A DNA stretch of 64,000 nucleotides from an uncultured Oscillospiraceae bacterium (GCA_934573855.1 CAKTMF010000002.1:62001-126000); one strand, 5' to 3'. Shown: positions 33,522 through 42,039, numbered from the stretch's first letter. Numbers and translations are program-made. Notes: generated by a model from the letters alone, not told the origin.

Positions 33522-33883
33522 CAGAAAATGATCTCGAGCTTCTTGATTTCCGTGTGATAGACCTCGCGAGCCACATCGACCCCGGCGTCGGCGCGGAGCT
33601 TTCTCTCTCGACGAAGAGCGGCATCTCAGCCCGCACGCCCGAGCCGTTCGACGGCACGCTCTACATGTATCTGAAAATACGCATTGCCGGGCAGGACGAG
33701 TCGCTGTTCCTCCTCGACCTCACCGCCGAGACCATCGTCCGTCTCCCCGAGGGGACGGCCGGCGTCAGCGACGACGACGCCCCGGCCTGTGTCGCGGTCG
33801 CACAGCGCGAGACCTACCGCGCCATCCGCGAGCTGACCACGGCGATGGGCATAACGCCGCTCGACCTGAGCGCCGCCGAATGA
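33518..33883 (+). CDS. Small protein with SecB-like C-terminal pattern
   Basis: A 121-residue protein not clearly assigned. The layout suggests a SecB-like chaperone fold: beta strands (LYMYLKIRIAGQDESLFLLDLTAETIVRLPEG), then a Cys/Arg helix entry VAVAQRETYRAIRELTTAMGITPLDLS. The latter recalls the SecB pattern in which an Arg-Glu helix leads into a Gly-x-Pro-x-Leu strand. Bacterial SecB is about 150 residues and usually absent from Clostridia; short SecB-like proteins exist. The ATG overlaps the preceding stop (ATGA), and the glyoxalase follows. Confidence 0.6.
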   Translation: MTENDLELLDFRVIDLASHIDPGVGAELSLSTKSGISARTPEPFDGTLYMYLKIRIAGQDESLFLLDLTAETIVRLPEGTAGVSDDDAPACVAVAQRETYRAIRELTTAMGITPLDLSAAE

Positions 33884-33900
33884 CGGGGAAGGGGCCGGAT

Positions 33901-34266
33901 ATGTTCACCTTCAACCATTTCAATTTCAACGTCCTCGACCTTGAGCGCAGCATCAAATTCTATGACGAGGCGCTGGGTCTCAGGCCCGTGCAGGAAAAGA
34001 CCGCTGCGGACGGCAGCTTCAGGCTGGTGTTTCTCGGCGACGGGGAGACGGATTTCCGTCTCGAGCTGACGTGGCTGGCCGGACGCACGGAGCCTTACGA
34101 TCTCGGCGAGTGCGAGTTCCACCTTGCTCTCGCAGCGGACGACTATGAGGCCGCTCACCGGCGCCACCGGGACATGGGCTGCATATGCTATGAAAATCCC
34201 GACATGGGCATTTATTTCATCGAGGACCCCGACGGCTACTGGATAGAGCTCGTACATAAAAGATAA
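33901..34266 (+). CDS. Glyoxalase I-like VOC protein
   Basis: A 121-residue vicinal-oxygen-chelate protein resembling lactoylglutathione lyase. The four expected metal ligands are present: His in FNHFNFNVLDLERS, Glu in FRLELTW, His in CEFHLALA and Glu in YWIELVHKR. Most Clostridia lack glutathione, so another thiol or another VOC reaction may be used. I choose ATG at 33901, six bases after AGGGG; an earlier ATG at 33880 overlaps the previous stop but has no ribosome binding site. It lies 22 bases before the CDF gene. Confidence 0.85.
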   Translation: MFTFNHFNFNVLDLERSIKFYDEALGLRPVQEKTAADGSFRLVFLGDGETDFRLELTWLAGRTEPYDLGECEFHLALAADDYEAAHRRHRDMGCICYENPDMGIYFIEDPDGYWIELVHKR

Positions 34267-34288
34267 CTCAGGGATCAGGTGCGGATAA

Positions 34289-35425
34289 ATGGAATTCGTA
34301 TGCAGGCTGTTCCGGCAGGACCCCAATGAGCGCGAGGGCGTGATCACCGCCGTCTCAGCTCTGGGTATCGCGGTAAATCTTCTCATCGCGGCGGCGAAGG
34401 TCGTGCTTGGTCTTTTCGCCTCCTCCATCGCCATCGTGTCCGAGGGTGTGAACAACGCCTCCGACGCGATGACCTCCGTCCTCACGCTGGTGGGGTCGCG
34501 GCTGGCCGGGAAACACCCGGACGCGAAGCACCCCTTCGGCTACGGGCGGGTCGAGTATCTCACGAGCCTTGTCATCGCGGGGCTGATACTCTTCACCGGC
34601 ATTGAAATGCTCATAAGCTCGGTGAGGCTCATTTTCGAGCCGTCGGAGCTGAATGTCCCCGTCCAGGCGCTTGTCATGGTGGCGGTCTCGGCGGTGATAA
34701 AGTTCCTCCTCGGCGTATTCACAGTGAGCGCGGGCAGGAGATCCGGCTCGGGCGCGCTGGTCGGCGTTGGTCTCGACTGCCGGAACGACTCCTTCATCTC
34801 CGTCGTCACGATACTCTCCGCGGTCATCTTCATCGTCTCCGGCGTGTCCGTGGACGCGTATGTGGGCGTTCTCATGTCGCTGCTCGTGGTAAAGGCGGGC
34901 TTCGACGTGCTGCGCGATACGGTGTCCGAGCTTCTCGGCCGCCCCGGCGACGCGGAGCTTGCGGCGAAGCTATACAGGGAGATACGCTCCACCCCCGGTA
35001 TTCTCGGCGCGGTGGACATGATGCTCCACAACTACGGCCCGGACGCCTACTCCGGCTCCGTCAACGTCGAGATCGACCACGAAAAGACCGTGGGCGAGGT
35101 CTACGACTTTCTCCACGCGCTTCAGCTTCGCATAATGCGCGAGTATAATGTCACTCTTGTATTCGGCGTGTACGCCGTGGACGGCGACCACGAGGAGGTC
35201 CGGGTCATACGGCAGCGTATCGCGGAGTTCGTCCGCGCCCATGAGCATGTCAAAAGCTTCCACGCCGTCTACCTCGACCCCGCCTCGCCGCGGCTCTACT
35301 GCGACCTCATCGTGGACTATGAGCTTCGCGACTGGAGTCTTCTGCGCGGGGAGTTTACCGACTTTATGCGCGAAAGCTTTCCCGAGCGTGAGCTTGTCCT
35401 GACCATCGAGACCGAGTTCGTGTGA
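34289..35425 (+). CDS. Cation diffusion facilitator metal transporter
   Basis: A 378-residue CDF exporter with six membrane helices and a cytoplasmic metal-sensing domain. The family signature is IAIVSEGVNNASDAMTSV in helix 2 and LDCRNDSFIS in helix 5. The membrane metal site reads N-x3-D and N-D, not the H-x3-D of zinc exporters, a variant common in Clostridia and nearer to the manganese/iron groups. The last 95 residues continue beyond the usual domain (RVIRQRIAEFVRAHEHVKSFHAVYLD) and resemble a second copy of the ferredoxin-like fold. It ends before a strong terminator. Confidence 0.9.
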   Translation: MEFVCRLFRQDPNEREGVITAVSALGIAVNLLIAAAKVVLGLFASSIAIVSEGVNNASDAMTSVLTLVGSRLAGKHPDAKHPFGYGRVEYLTSLVIAGLILFTGIEMLISSVRLIFEPSELNVPVQALVMVAVSAVIKFLLGVFTVSAGRRSGSGALVGVGLDCRNDSFISVVTILSAVIFIVSGVSVDAYVGVLMSLLVVKAGFDVLRDTVSELLGRPGDAELAAKLYREIRSTPGILGAVDMMLHNYGPDAYSGSVNVEIDHEKTVGEVYDFLHALQLRIMREYNVTLVFGVYAVDGDHEEVRVIRQRIAEFVRAHEHVKSFHAVYLDPASPRLYCDLIVDYELRDWSLLRGEFTDFMRESFPERELVLTIETEFV

Positions 35426-35472
35426 CACGGTGCCGAAGCATCCCTCCCTGCGTCAGAGCCTCCCGAACCAAG

Positions 35473-35497
35473 GCGCGGAAGGAGCAAGCCTCTCCCG
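35473..35497 (+). repeat. Fragment of the intergenic repeat tail
   Basis: GCGGAAGGAGCAAGCCTCTC is a close variant of the GCGGGAGGAGCAAGCCCCTC end of the composite repeats at 27.5 and 39.0 kb, here without the hairpin core. Confidence 0.5.
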
Positions 35498-35506
35498 CAA
35501 AAACAA

Positions 35507-35546
35507 CCACCCCCGGAGGGCTGTGTCAACAGCCCTCCGGGGGTGG
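35507..35546. terminator. Bidirectional terminator after the CDF gene
   Basis: An 18-base perfect stem, CCACCCCCGGAGGGCTGT with its complement, around GTCA; A-rich before and TCTGTTT after. It serves the convergent uridine-kinase-like gene too. Confidence 0.85.
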
Positions 35547-35557
35547 TCTGTTTCATA

Positions 35558-36493
35558 TCAGTACGCGTACACGCCGCCGCCGATGAATTCGCGTATCAGC
35601 GCGTCCTCGGCGACGTACTTCTCGTCGATATCTCCGAAAAGCTGCAGAGCGGGCAGCACCTCGCGCAGCTCGTCGTAGCGCTCGATCCCCTCGGGGATGG
35701 CCCGGAACAGCTCGGTGGCGGTGCGGTTGAACACCGGCAGCTCATAGGGCATGGTGGAGTCGAACTGGTAATTCGCCTTGTTCTTGAAGGGGGAGATGTT
35801 GTTCTTCTCGCCGCGGCGGACGTTCGCCCACATGCTCATGGTCTCGGCCGGGTCGGAGCCGCGGAAGTTATAGTCGCGCACGGTGCGGCGCACGAGGCGG
35901 AACCATGTGCGCTTGAACACGACCTGCCCGTTGAAGAGGACGTCGCTCTGCGCGGATATGTAGAGCTTGAACGCGTCGGGGTGGCGCTCGGTTATCATGT
36001 CGTTGAGCGCGTGGATTCCCTCGAAGATGACGACCTCGTCGCTTTTGAGCTTTATGGACTTCGACGGCTCCTGAATGCGCATTTTGCGGGAGAACTCATA
36101 CTTTGGGATGAAAACGCGCCTGCCCTGCGCGAGCATGGTGAAGTGCCTGTTCAGAAGCTCCATGTCGAGACACAGCGGGGATTCGAGGTCGTAATCCCCC
36201 TCGGGCGTGCGCGGCGTGGTCTCGGGGTCGAGGGTGTTGAAGTAATCGTCCATGCCCACATAGTGGGTGCCGACGCCGCGGCGGTCCAGCTCCTCGGCGA
36301 TCTTCATGGAGGTGGTGGTCTTGCCGGAGCCGGACGGCCCCGCGAGCAGGACTATGGGGCTTTTTTTGCGGTTTTCTATGATAAGCTCCGCCGCCTTTTC
36401 GACCTTTTTGCGGTACACCTCGTCGCTCTCCTCGACGAAGCCCTTGGGGTCCGCGACGGTTTTGAGATTTATCTCGCTCAGATCGTATGCCAT
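35558..36493 (-). CDS. Uridine kinase-like nucleoside kinase
   Basis: A 311-residue P-loop kinase of the uridine kinase/phosphoribulokinase group. Walker A is LLAGPSGSGKTT (near 52), the base-binding loop VGMDDYF is near 80, and VVIFEGIHALND near 148. It lacks the N-terminal TGS/threonyl domain that some clostridial relatives carry, and its C-terminal half is longer than E. coli Udk (213 residues), so the substrate may differ. Its first codons overlap the end of hemZ by 16 bases. Confidence 0.85.
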   Translation of the reverse strand: MAYDLSEINLKTVADPKGFVEESDEVYRKKVEKAAELIIENRKKSPIVLLAGPSGSGKTTTSMKIAEELDRRGVGTHYVGMDDYFNTLDPETTPRTPEGDYDLESPLCLDMELLNRHFTMLAQGRRVFIPKYEFSRKMRIQEPSKSIKLKSDEVVIFEGIHALNDMITERHPDAFKLYISAQSDVLFNGQVVFKRTWFRLVRRTVRDYNFRGSDPAETMSMWANVRRGEKNNISPFKNKANYQFDSTMPYELPVFNRTATELFRAIPEGIERYDELREVLPALQLFGDIDEKYVAEDALIREFIGGGVYAY

Positions 36494-37968
36494 GTCTTAT
36501 CCTCCAAATAAAATTCGCTTATTTTTTTCTTTCCGGCGCATATCCTGTCGATACCGCCGATATATTCCTGCGGGTACTTCGGCTCCATTACGCGGATGTT
36601 CCGCCCCTCGCCGGGGCAGACGAGCTTGGTGGAGCCTCCGCCGCCCATGGCGATTATGCTGCACAGCTCCTCCATTATGCAGATGTTGTAGAGATTGACG
36701 TACCCGTCCTTCGCCCAGCCCACGTTCTCGAAGCCGCCGGACATGAACTTCTGCCGGTAGAGGTAATAGGGAGAATAGCCCGCCGAGGCGAGCCTTTCGC
36801 GGGCGATGTCCAGCATGGCGGAGACCTCCGCCCCGGTGGGCAGCTGCGCGCCCTCGAGAGTTATGCGCGAGCCCTTTTTGAGTGAAAGAGTATGTACGGT
36901 GACATTCTCCGGCGCGAGCGCAAGCACCCTCTCCACCGTGTCGCGAAAGCCCTCCGCCGTGTCGGTCGGAAGCCCTGCGATGAGGTCCATATTCACCGCG
37001 AAGCCGCCGGTCTCCCGCACCTTTTCAAGCGCCGTCTCCACATCCGCCGCCGTGTGACGCCGGCCTATGGCCGCGAGGACTCCGTCGGACATGGTCTGGG
37101 GATTGACGCTCACGCGGTCGACGCCGTGGGCGCGAAGCACCCTGAGCTTTTCGGCGGTAATGGTGTCGGGCCGGCCGGCCTCAACGGTGTATTCCCGCAG
37201 AGCGCTCAGATCGAACCCGGTCTCGAGCGCCGTACACAGCGTCTCGAGCTGCGCGGGCGAGAGCGTGGTGGGCGTACCGCCGCCCATATACACCGACACG
37301 ACCCGCAGGTCGAGGCGCCGCACCTCCGCCGCCGTGGCGGAGATATCCATGAGCAGCGCCTGCATGAACGGCTCGATGAGCTTCATGCTCTTTTCCACCG
37401 ACTGGCTCACGAAGCTGCAGTAGGCGCAGCGCGTGGGGCAGAACGGTATGCCCACATAGAGGCAGACGTCGCTTTTATCCAGCGACGCGGCGGCCTTCAT
37501 CGTCTCGCGCGCCGTGTCCATGCACAGCCTCGCGCGCTCCTCCGTCACGTCGTAATCGTCTGTAAAGCGCCTCAGCGCCTCATCCTCCGAAGCACCGGAG
37601 GCGAGTATGCCGCAGAGTAGCTTCCCCGGTCTCACCCCGGTGAGTGCACCCCACGCCGGGCGCTCTATGCCGTAGCTCCTTGCCGCGCGGTAGACCGCGT
37701 TCTTGATAAGGCGCTGGCAATAGCGGTCGCGGATAAGGTCCCCCGACAGCGCGTCGTTTTTCACCGCCGCGCGGCCCAAGGCGCGCTTACCGCCGATATG
37801 CAGGCGGCAGCTCGCGGTGGTAAAGCGCTCTCCCCTGCTCAGCCGTATCTCCAGCCTGTCGCCCTCGGGCTTTCCCGCCGGGTATTCCGGGCGCTCGGCC
37901 GGGAAAAGCGTGAGCAGTATCTGCTCCGCCGCGTATTTGTAATCGTGTCCGTACAGGTAAAGTCTCAC
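36478..37968 (-). CDS. hemZ: Coproporphyrinogen III dehydrogenase-like HemZ (radical SAM)
   Basis: A 496-residue radical-SAM protein. An N-terminal extension of about 155 residues, typical of HemZ, precedes the cluster motif CPTRCAYCSF (CxxxCxxC, near 177), then YMGGGTPTTL and the GLPTDT loop. HemZ is the clostridial/Bacillus relative of HemN; its biochemical role in heme synthesis is less sure than HemN's. GTG at 37968 has GGGAG five bases before and a promoter upstream. It is co-transcribed with the uridine-kinase-like gene. Confidence 0.92.
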   Translation of the reverse strand: MRLYLYGHDYKYAAEQILLTLFPAERPEYPAGKPEGDRLEIRLSRGERFTTASCRLHIGGKRALGRAAVKNDALSGDLIRDRYCQRLIKNAVYRAARSYGIERPAWGALTGVRPGKLLCGILASGASEDEALRRFTDDYDVTEERARLCMDTARETMKAAASLDKSDVCLYVGIPFCPTRCAYCSFVSQSVEKSMKLIEPFMQALLMDISATAAEVRRLDLRVVSVYMGGGTPTTLSPAQLETLCTALETGFDLSALREYTVEAGRPDTITAEKLRVLRAHGVDRVSVNPQTMSDGVLAAIGRRHTAADVETALEKVRETGGFAVNMDLIAGLPTDTAEGFRDTVERVLALAPENVTVHTLSLKKGSRITLEGAQLPTGAEVSAMLDIARERLASAGYSPYYLYRQKFMSGGFENVGWAKDGYVNLYNICIMEELCSIIAMGGGGSTKLVCPGEGRNIRVMEPKYPQEYIGGIDRICAGKKKISEFYLEDKTWHTI

Positions 37969-38002
37969 TTTGCTCCCGCTCCGTCTCCTATTTTATTATT
38001 TT

Positions 38003-38031
38003 ATTATAGCAGAGTCCGCTCAAGAACACAA
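38003..38031 (-). promoter_or_regulatory. Promoter of hemZ
   Basis: Minus strand: TTGTGT (38026-38031), 17-base spacer, perfect TATAAT (38003-38008). Confidence 0.6.
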
Positions 38032-38078
38032 TCTCAATCGGACGGCGCAAAATTTTTTCGCTGAAGCGCTAAAAAACA

Positions 38079-38108
38079 TTGGAAATTCAAAGAAAAAAGG
38101 TGTAAACT
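38079..38108 (+). promoter_or_regulatory. Promoter of the carD-like gene
   Basis: Plus strand: TTGGAA (38079-38084), 18-base spacer, TAAACT (38103-38108), 35 bases before the ATG. Confidence 0.5.
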
Positions 38109-38142
38109 ATATGTGAGAGTAATAGGATGGGGGAGATTATCG

Positions 38143-38634
38143 ATGTTCTCGGAAGGAGAAAAAATAATATACGGAGAAAACGGCGTCTGCACGGTGGAGC
38201 TTATCGCTCCCCTACCCATGGCCGGAGCCGATAAGGATAAGCTTTACTATCATCTCATCCCATATGTCGGCAGCGGAACATACTATACGCCCGTGGATTC
38301 CGGGGCGTTCATGCGTCCGGTGATGAGCCGGGACGAGGCGCTCGCGCTCATTGACGCGATCCCGGGTATCGAGCCCGCCGTCTGCAACGACAGCCGCTTC
38401 AACCACGTCGACGCCTTTTACAAGGAGCTTTTCCGCCGTCACAGCAACGAGGCGCTTGTGGCGATGATAAAGGGGCTGCGCTGCCGCATGTCCGAGCGTA
38501 AGACCAAGTCCAGCCGCGCCGAGGCCACCATGAAGCGCGCGAAGGACATCCTCCACGGCGAGCTGTCCGTGGCGCTGAACATAGATCTCAAGGATGTCGA
38601 GGCGTACATAGCCGACCGCCTGAGCGAGGCGTGA
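38143..38634 (+). CDS. CarD family transcriptional regulator
   Basis: A 163-residue protein with an N-terminal CarD/TRCF RNA-polymerase-interacting domain (FSEGEKIIYGENGVCTVELI, then YYHLIPYVGSGTYYTPVD) and a helical C-terminal domain (about 70-163) that binds near the -10 element in Mycobacterium CarD. It acts by stabilising the open promoter complex. ATG at 38143 has GGGGGAG eight bases before. It is monocistronic and followed by a hairpin and the repeat block. Confidence 0.9.
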   Translation: MFSEGEKIIYGENGVCTVELIAPLPMAGADKDKLYYHLIPYVGSGTYYTPVDSGAFMRPVMSRDEALALIDAIPGIEPAVCNDSRFNHVDAFYKELFRRHSNEALVAMIKGLRCRMSERKTKSSRAEATMKRAKDILHGELSVALNIDLKDVEAYIADRLSEA

Positions 38635-38659
38635 CCCCGGCAAAAAGCATAGACGATAC

Positions 38660-38690
38660 GCGTCCCCGGAGACATCTCCGGGGACGCTGT
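38660..38690 (+). terminator. Terminator of the carD-like gene
   Basis: GCGTCCCCGGAGA pairs with TCTCCGGGGACGC around CA; the T-run after it is weak (TGTTATA). Confidence 0.6.
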
Positions 38691-38731
38691 TATACTATCG
38701 CGCTCCAAAGCCTTCCCCTTGAAAGCCCTTC

Positions 38732-39217
38732 TCCCCCTTCAATCAGCTGCGCTGACAGCTCCCCCGGTAGGGGAGCCATGTTGGTGCAAGTCTCTCCCGT
38801 ATGCTTCCCCCAACGGGGGAAGTGGCGGGCAGCGCGAGCCGATAGGGGGAGCCTTCCCCTTGAGGGGAAGGGGGACCGCTTGCGGTGGATGAGGTGGATG
38901 TATTTACCCCTCATCAGTCGCCTGTCGGCGACAGCTTTCCACCCCTCCCTCTGTCGGCTTCGCCGACATCTCCCTCCGCCGGAGGGAGTCTTCTCCCGAG
39001 GGAGAAGACTTTTTTACTCTATCTGTCTCACCGTAGGGGAGGGGCTTGCTCCTCCCGCTCTGCGGACATTACCGTATCAAAGGAAATTTAAGCCTCCCTC
39101 TGACGAGGGAGGTGGCAAAACCGCAGGTTTTGACGGAGGGAGAGAAAACTGGCCTTTTGCGGAATCTCCAAATTTTCCTCCCCCTCCAGCCGGCCATTTG
39201 GCCGGCAGGGGGGAAGC
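38732..39217. repeat. Cluster of two-hairpin palindromic repeats
   Basis: The 695-base gap 38635-39329 has no gene. After the carD terminator come, in order: module E (38732-38777, minus), A (38804-38850, plus), B (38851-38897, plus), D (38945-38988, minus), a short hairpin (38989-39008), the AGGAGCAAGCCCC-type tail (39033-39058), C (39093-39142, plus) and one long hairpin (39177-39215). A to E share one plan: a pyrimidine/purine hairpin, TGGC or similar, a second small hairpin, and an AGGGGGA/GGAGGGAG tail. Segment 38928-39058 is the inverted second copy of 27547-27680. Frames open through it are not genes. Confidence 0.8.
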
Positions 39218-39329
39218 CCTTTCATTCCCGGGCCGATAGCCCGCGAAAAATTCAAAGTTCCGGCGGCGCAGGAATACTTTTCCTCCCATGCGGCTATAAC
39301 TTCACTATACATACGTCTGGAGGGCTTGC

Positions 39330-40400
39330 ATGGAACAGAAGGCTGCGCGTGTGGCGCTGATACTGCTTTACTGCGCGGCGGCGGTCGGCGCGCTGTGGAT
39401 ATTCGCGCGCTTTCTGCTGCCGTGGACGGCCCCGTTTTTGGTCGCGTTCCTGCTCGCGGCGCTGATGGAGCCGGCGGTGCGCTTCCTCATCCGCCGGGGC
39501 ATTCCGAGAGGGGCGGCGTCCGGAATGCTTACTCTGTTTCTGCTGGCGCTGCTGATAGTGCTGGCGGTGTGGCTCGTCTCGCGGTGCGTGTCCGCCGCGA
39601 CGGATTTCGCGCGGCGCGCTCCCATGCTCATGCAGGAGGCAGGGAACACCCTCGCGCGGCTCGAGCTGAGGGCGCGGGAATATATCCGCACGGCTCCCGC
39701 CGGGGTCTCCGACTACCTTGAAAACGCCGTGGACGCCGCGGCGGAGACGCTCTACCGCCTGCCCGCCGTGATATCTCAGTGGGCGCTCGACGCGGCGGCG
39801 CGCGTGGCGCAGAACAGCCCCGGCTCGGCGCTTTTTGCCGTGACCGCCGGGATCGGGACGTACTTTATCTCCGCGGCTTTCCCGCACACCGTGGCCTTTG
39901 TGGAGGCTCAGCTGCCCGCGAAGCTCCGCCGCAGGCTGGACGGACTTGGCCGTGACCTGAAGCAGAGCTTCGGCGGATGGCTTCGGGCGCAGCTCATTCT
40001 CATGGCGATGACCTTCGGCGAGCTGCTGACGGCGTTCCTGCTGCTGCGGGTCGGCAACGCCGCCGGTATCGCCGCCGTGACCGCCTTCGTGGACGCGCTG
40101 CCCGTGTTCGGCACGGGGATAGTGCTGGTGCCGTGGGCGGTCTACTCGCTGCTGCTGGGCGATGTCGGGCGCGGGCTGGGCCTCATCATAACGTGGGGCG
40201 CGGTGAACCTCGTGCGAAGCTGCGCCCAGGCGAAGCTGCTCGGCGACCAGATCGGCCTCGACCCGCTCAGTTCGCTCCTCGCGGTGTACATCGGCTGGCA
40301 GGTGTGGGGCGTGTGGGGGATGATCGTGTTCCCCATACTGTTCGTCAGCATCCAGCAGCTCAACAGCAAGGGCGTCATCAGGCTCTGGCAGGAGGTATAA
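39330..40400 (+). CDS. ytvI: Sporulation integral membrane protein YtvI (AI-2E family)
   Basis: A 356-residue AI-2E/PerM-type membrane protein with about eight helices: two at the N-terminus, one near 70-85, a long amphipathic extracellular region (100-190), then a C-terminal membrane bundle with FVDALPVFGTGIVLVPWAVYSLLLGD and a typical late DPLSSLLAVYIGWQVWG. This subfamily is annotated YtvI in spore formers, where loss affects sporulation mildly. ATG at 39330 has GGAGGG seven bases before. It is the best hint in the window that the organism sporulates. Confidence 0.85.
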   Translation: MEQKAARVALILLYCAAAVGALWIFARFLLPWTAPFLVAFLLAALMEPAVRFLIRRGIPRGAASGMLTLFLLALLIVLAVWLVSRCVSAATDFARRAPMLMQEAGNTLARLELRAREYIRTAPAGVSDYLENAVDAAAETLYRLPAVISQWALDAAARVAQNSPGSALFAVTAGIGTYFISAAFPHTVAFVEAQLPAKLRRRLDGLGRDLKQSFGGWLRAQLILMAMTFGELLTAFLLLRVGNAAGIAAVTAFVDALPVFGTGIVLVPWAVYSLLLGDVGRGLGLIITWGAVNLVRSCAQAKLLGDQIGLDPLSSLLAVYIGWQVWGVWGMIVFPILFVSIQQLNSKGVIRLWQEV

Positions 40401-40421
40401 GGGTATAAAGCTTCATGCATA

Positions 40422-40455
40422 GAAGCGGAAGGCAGACGCCTTCCGCTTCTTTTCA
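40422..40455. terminator. Terminator between ytvI and proS
   Basis: GAAGCGGAAGGC pairs with GCCTTCCGCTTC, then TTTTC on the plus strand; convergent genes share it. Confidence 0.8.
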
Positions 40456-40464
40456 AAAAAACTA

Positions 40465-41901
40465 TCAGTATGCTACGCCCCAGTAGATCATGTGCTTCGC
40501 AGGCTTGCCGCAGCAGGCGCACACGTCGCCCAGCTTTTCCTGCGCGAAGGGTATGCAGCGGGAGGACATCCCGGCCTTTTCCTTCATCTCAAGCTCGCAG
40601 GCAAGCTCGCCGCACCACATGGTCTTGATGAAGCCGCCGTTCTTCTCCTGAAGCTCCTTTGCCTCCTCGACGGAGTAGGCGGGGTAGCAGTGGTCATCCA
40701 GATTCTTCTTCGCCTTTTCATAGAGGCCGTTCTGGACCGCATTGAGGACGCCGGGCAGAAGCTCGGCCACTCTGTCGAGTTCGAGCGTGACCTTCTCGCG
40801 GTTGTCGCGGCGGACCGCCACGCACACGCCGTTTTCGATGTCCTTGGGTCCGATCTCGAGACGGACGGGGACTCCCTTCATCTCGTACTGCGCGCACTTC
40901 CAGCCGAGGCTGTTGTCGCTCAGGTCGATCTTCGCGCGGATGCCGGCGGCCTTGACGGTCTCGAGGACCTCCTGCGCCTTCTCGATGACGCCGGGCTTAT
41001 GCTGCGCCACGGGGACGACGATGACCTGGACGGGGGCGATCCTCGGGGGCAGGACGAGACCGTTGTTGTCGCCGTGGGTCATGATGATGCCGCCGATGAT
41101 ACGCGTGGAGAGGCCCCACGAGGTCTGGAAGGGGTACTTCTGCTGGTTGTCCTTGTCGGTGAAGGTGATGTCGAACTGGCGGGCGAAGCCGTCGCCGAAA
41201 TAGTGGCTGGTGCCGGACTGGAGCGCCTTCTTATCGTGCATCATGCACTCGATGGTGTAGGTGTTGACGGCGCCGGCAAACTTCTCCTTTTCGGTCTTGT
41301 TGCCGCGGATGACGGGCATGGCGAGGTAGTTCTCGCAGAGGTCGGCGTATACCTCGAGCTGCTGCAGGGTCTCTCTGCGCGCCTCCTCCTCGGTGGCGTG
41401 GAGAGTGTGTCCCTCCTGCCAAAGAAATTCCCTGCCGCGCAGGAACGGACGGGTAGTCTTTTCCCAGCGGAGGACGGAACACCACTGATTATAAAGCATG
41501 GGCAGGTCGCGCCACGAATGGACGACATGGCTCCAATGGTCGCAGAACAGCGTCTCGGACGTGGGGCGTATGCACAGGCGCTCGGGCAGCTCCTCGCTGC
41601 CGCCGACCGTGACCCACGCGCACTCGGGCGCGAAGCCCTCGACATGGTCCTTTTCCTTCTGAAGAAGGCTCTCGGGGATCAGCATGGGCATGGACACGTT
41701 CTCGTGGCCGTCGCGCTTGAACATCCCGTCAAGGACCTTCTGAATATTCTCCCAGATAGCGTAGCCGTAGGGGCGGAGGATGAACAGGCCCTTTACCCCG
41801 GAGTAATCGACCAGCTCCGCCTTGGTGCATACGTCGGTAAACCACTGGGCAAAGTCGATCTCCATATCGGTTATCTGTTCTACCCTCTTGTCTTTTGCCA
41901 T
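40465..41901 (-). CDS. proS: Prolyl-tRNA synthetase, archaeal/eukaryotic type
   Basis: A 478-residue ProRS of the short type without the bacterial editing insertion. Class II motifs are visible: IRPTSETLF, motif 2 VLRWEKTTRPFLRGREFLWQEGH and motif 3 GLSTRIIGGIIM. The C-terminal zinc-like domain ends CACCGKPAKHMIYWGVAY, with the family's invariant terminal tyrosine. Such ProRS3 enzymes occur in many Clostridia. ATG at 41901 has AAAGGAG nine bases before; the leader is short, with no T-box. Confidence 0.95.
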   Translation of the reverse strand: MAKDKRVEQITDMEIDFAQWFTDVCTKAELVDYSGVKGLFILRPYGYAIWENIQKVLDGMFKRDGHENVSMPMLIPESLLQKEKDHVEGFAPECAWVTVGGSEELPERLCIRPTSETLFCDHWSHVVHSWRDLPMLYNQWCSVLRWEKTTRPFLRGREFLWQEGHTLHATEEEARRETLQQLEVYADLCENYLAMPVIRGNKTEKEKFAGAVNTYTIECMMHDKKALQSGTSHYFGDGFARQFDITFTDKDNQQKYPFQTSWGLSTRIIGGIIMTHGDNNGLVLPPRIAPVQVIVVPVAQHKPGVIEKAQEVLETVKAAGIRAKIDLSDNSLGWKCAQYEMKGVPVRLEIGPKDIENGVCVAVRRDNREKVTLELDRVAELLPGVLNAVQNGLYEKAKKNLDDHCYPAYSVEEAKELQEKNGGFIKTMWCGELACELEMKEKAGMSSRCIPFAQEKLGDVCACCGKPAKHMIYWGVAY

Positions 41902-41966
41902 ATATATTCTCCTTTCGCCAGGGCCCTTGCCCCGCCGTTGATGTCGCGGCAGCGCCGCATTGTATG

Positions 41967-41995
41967 ATTGTATTACGCGCGCCGGCCCTTGTCAA
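41967..41995 (-). promoter_or_regulatory. Promoter of proS
   Basis: Minus strand: perfect TTGACA (41990-41995), 17-base spacer, TACAAT (41967-41972). Confidence 0.75.
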
Positions 41996-42039
41996 CCGCC
42001 GCGTCCGCATATTTTTTACATTCTCTCCCGGCATTTTTC

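Noticed and set aside
39093..39142. GGTGGCAAAACCGCAGG resembles the T-box antiterminator motif
   Set aside because: The element sits in a repeat block, upstream of ytvI rather than a synthetase or amino-acid gene, and lacks a specifier stem; the other modules of the same family show different sequences there.
38732..39217. CRISPR array
   Set aside because: The repeat units differ from one another, change orientation and are not regularly spaced; no cas genes are near.
38631..39239. A 202-codon frame through the intergenic repeats
   Set aside because: It consists entirely of palindromic repeat sequence, has no ribosome binding site, and its Pro/Arg/Leu-rich translation is what such repeats give by chance.
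41902..42000. T-box or other leader regulation for proS, hisS or aspS
   Set aside because: The leaders are too short (about 60 bases for proS) and no T-box consensus is present.
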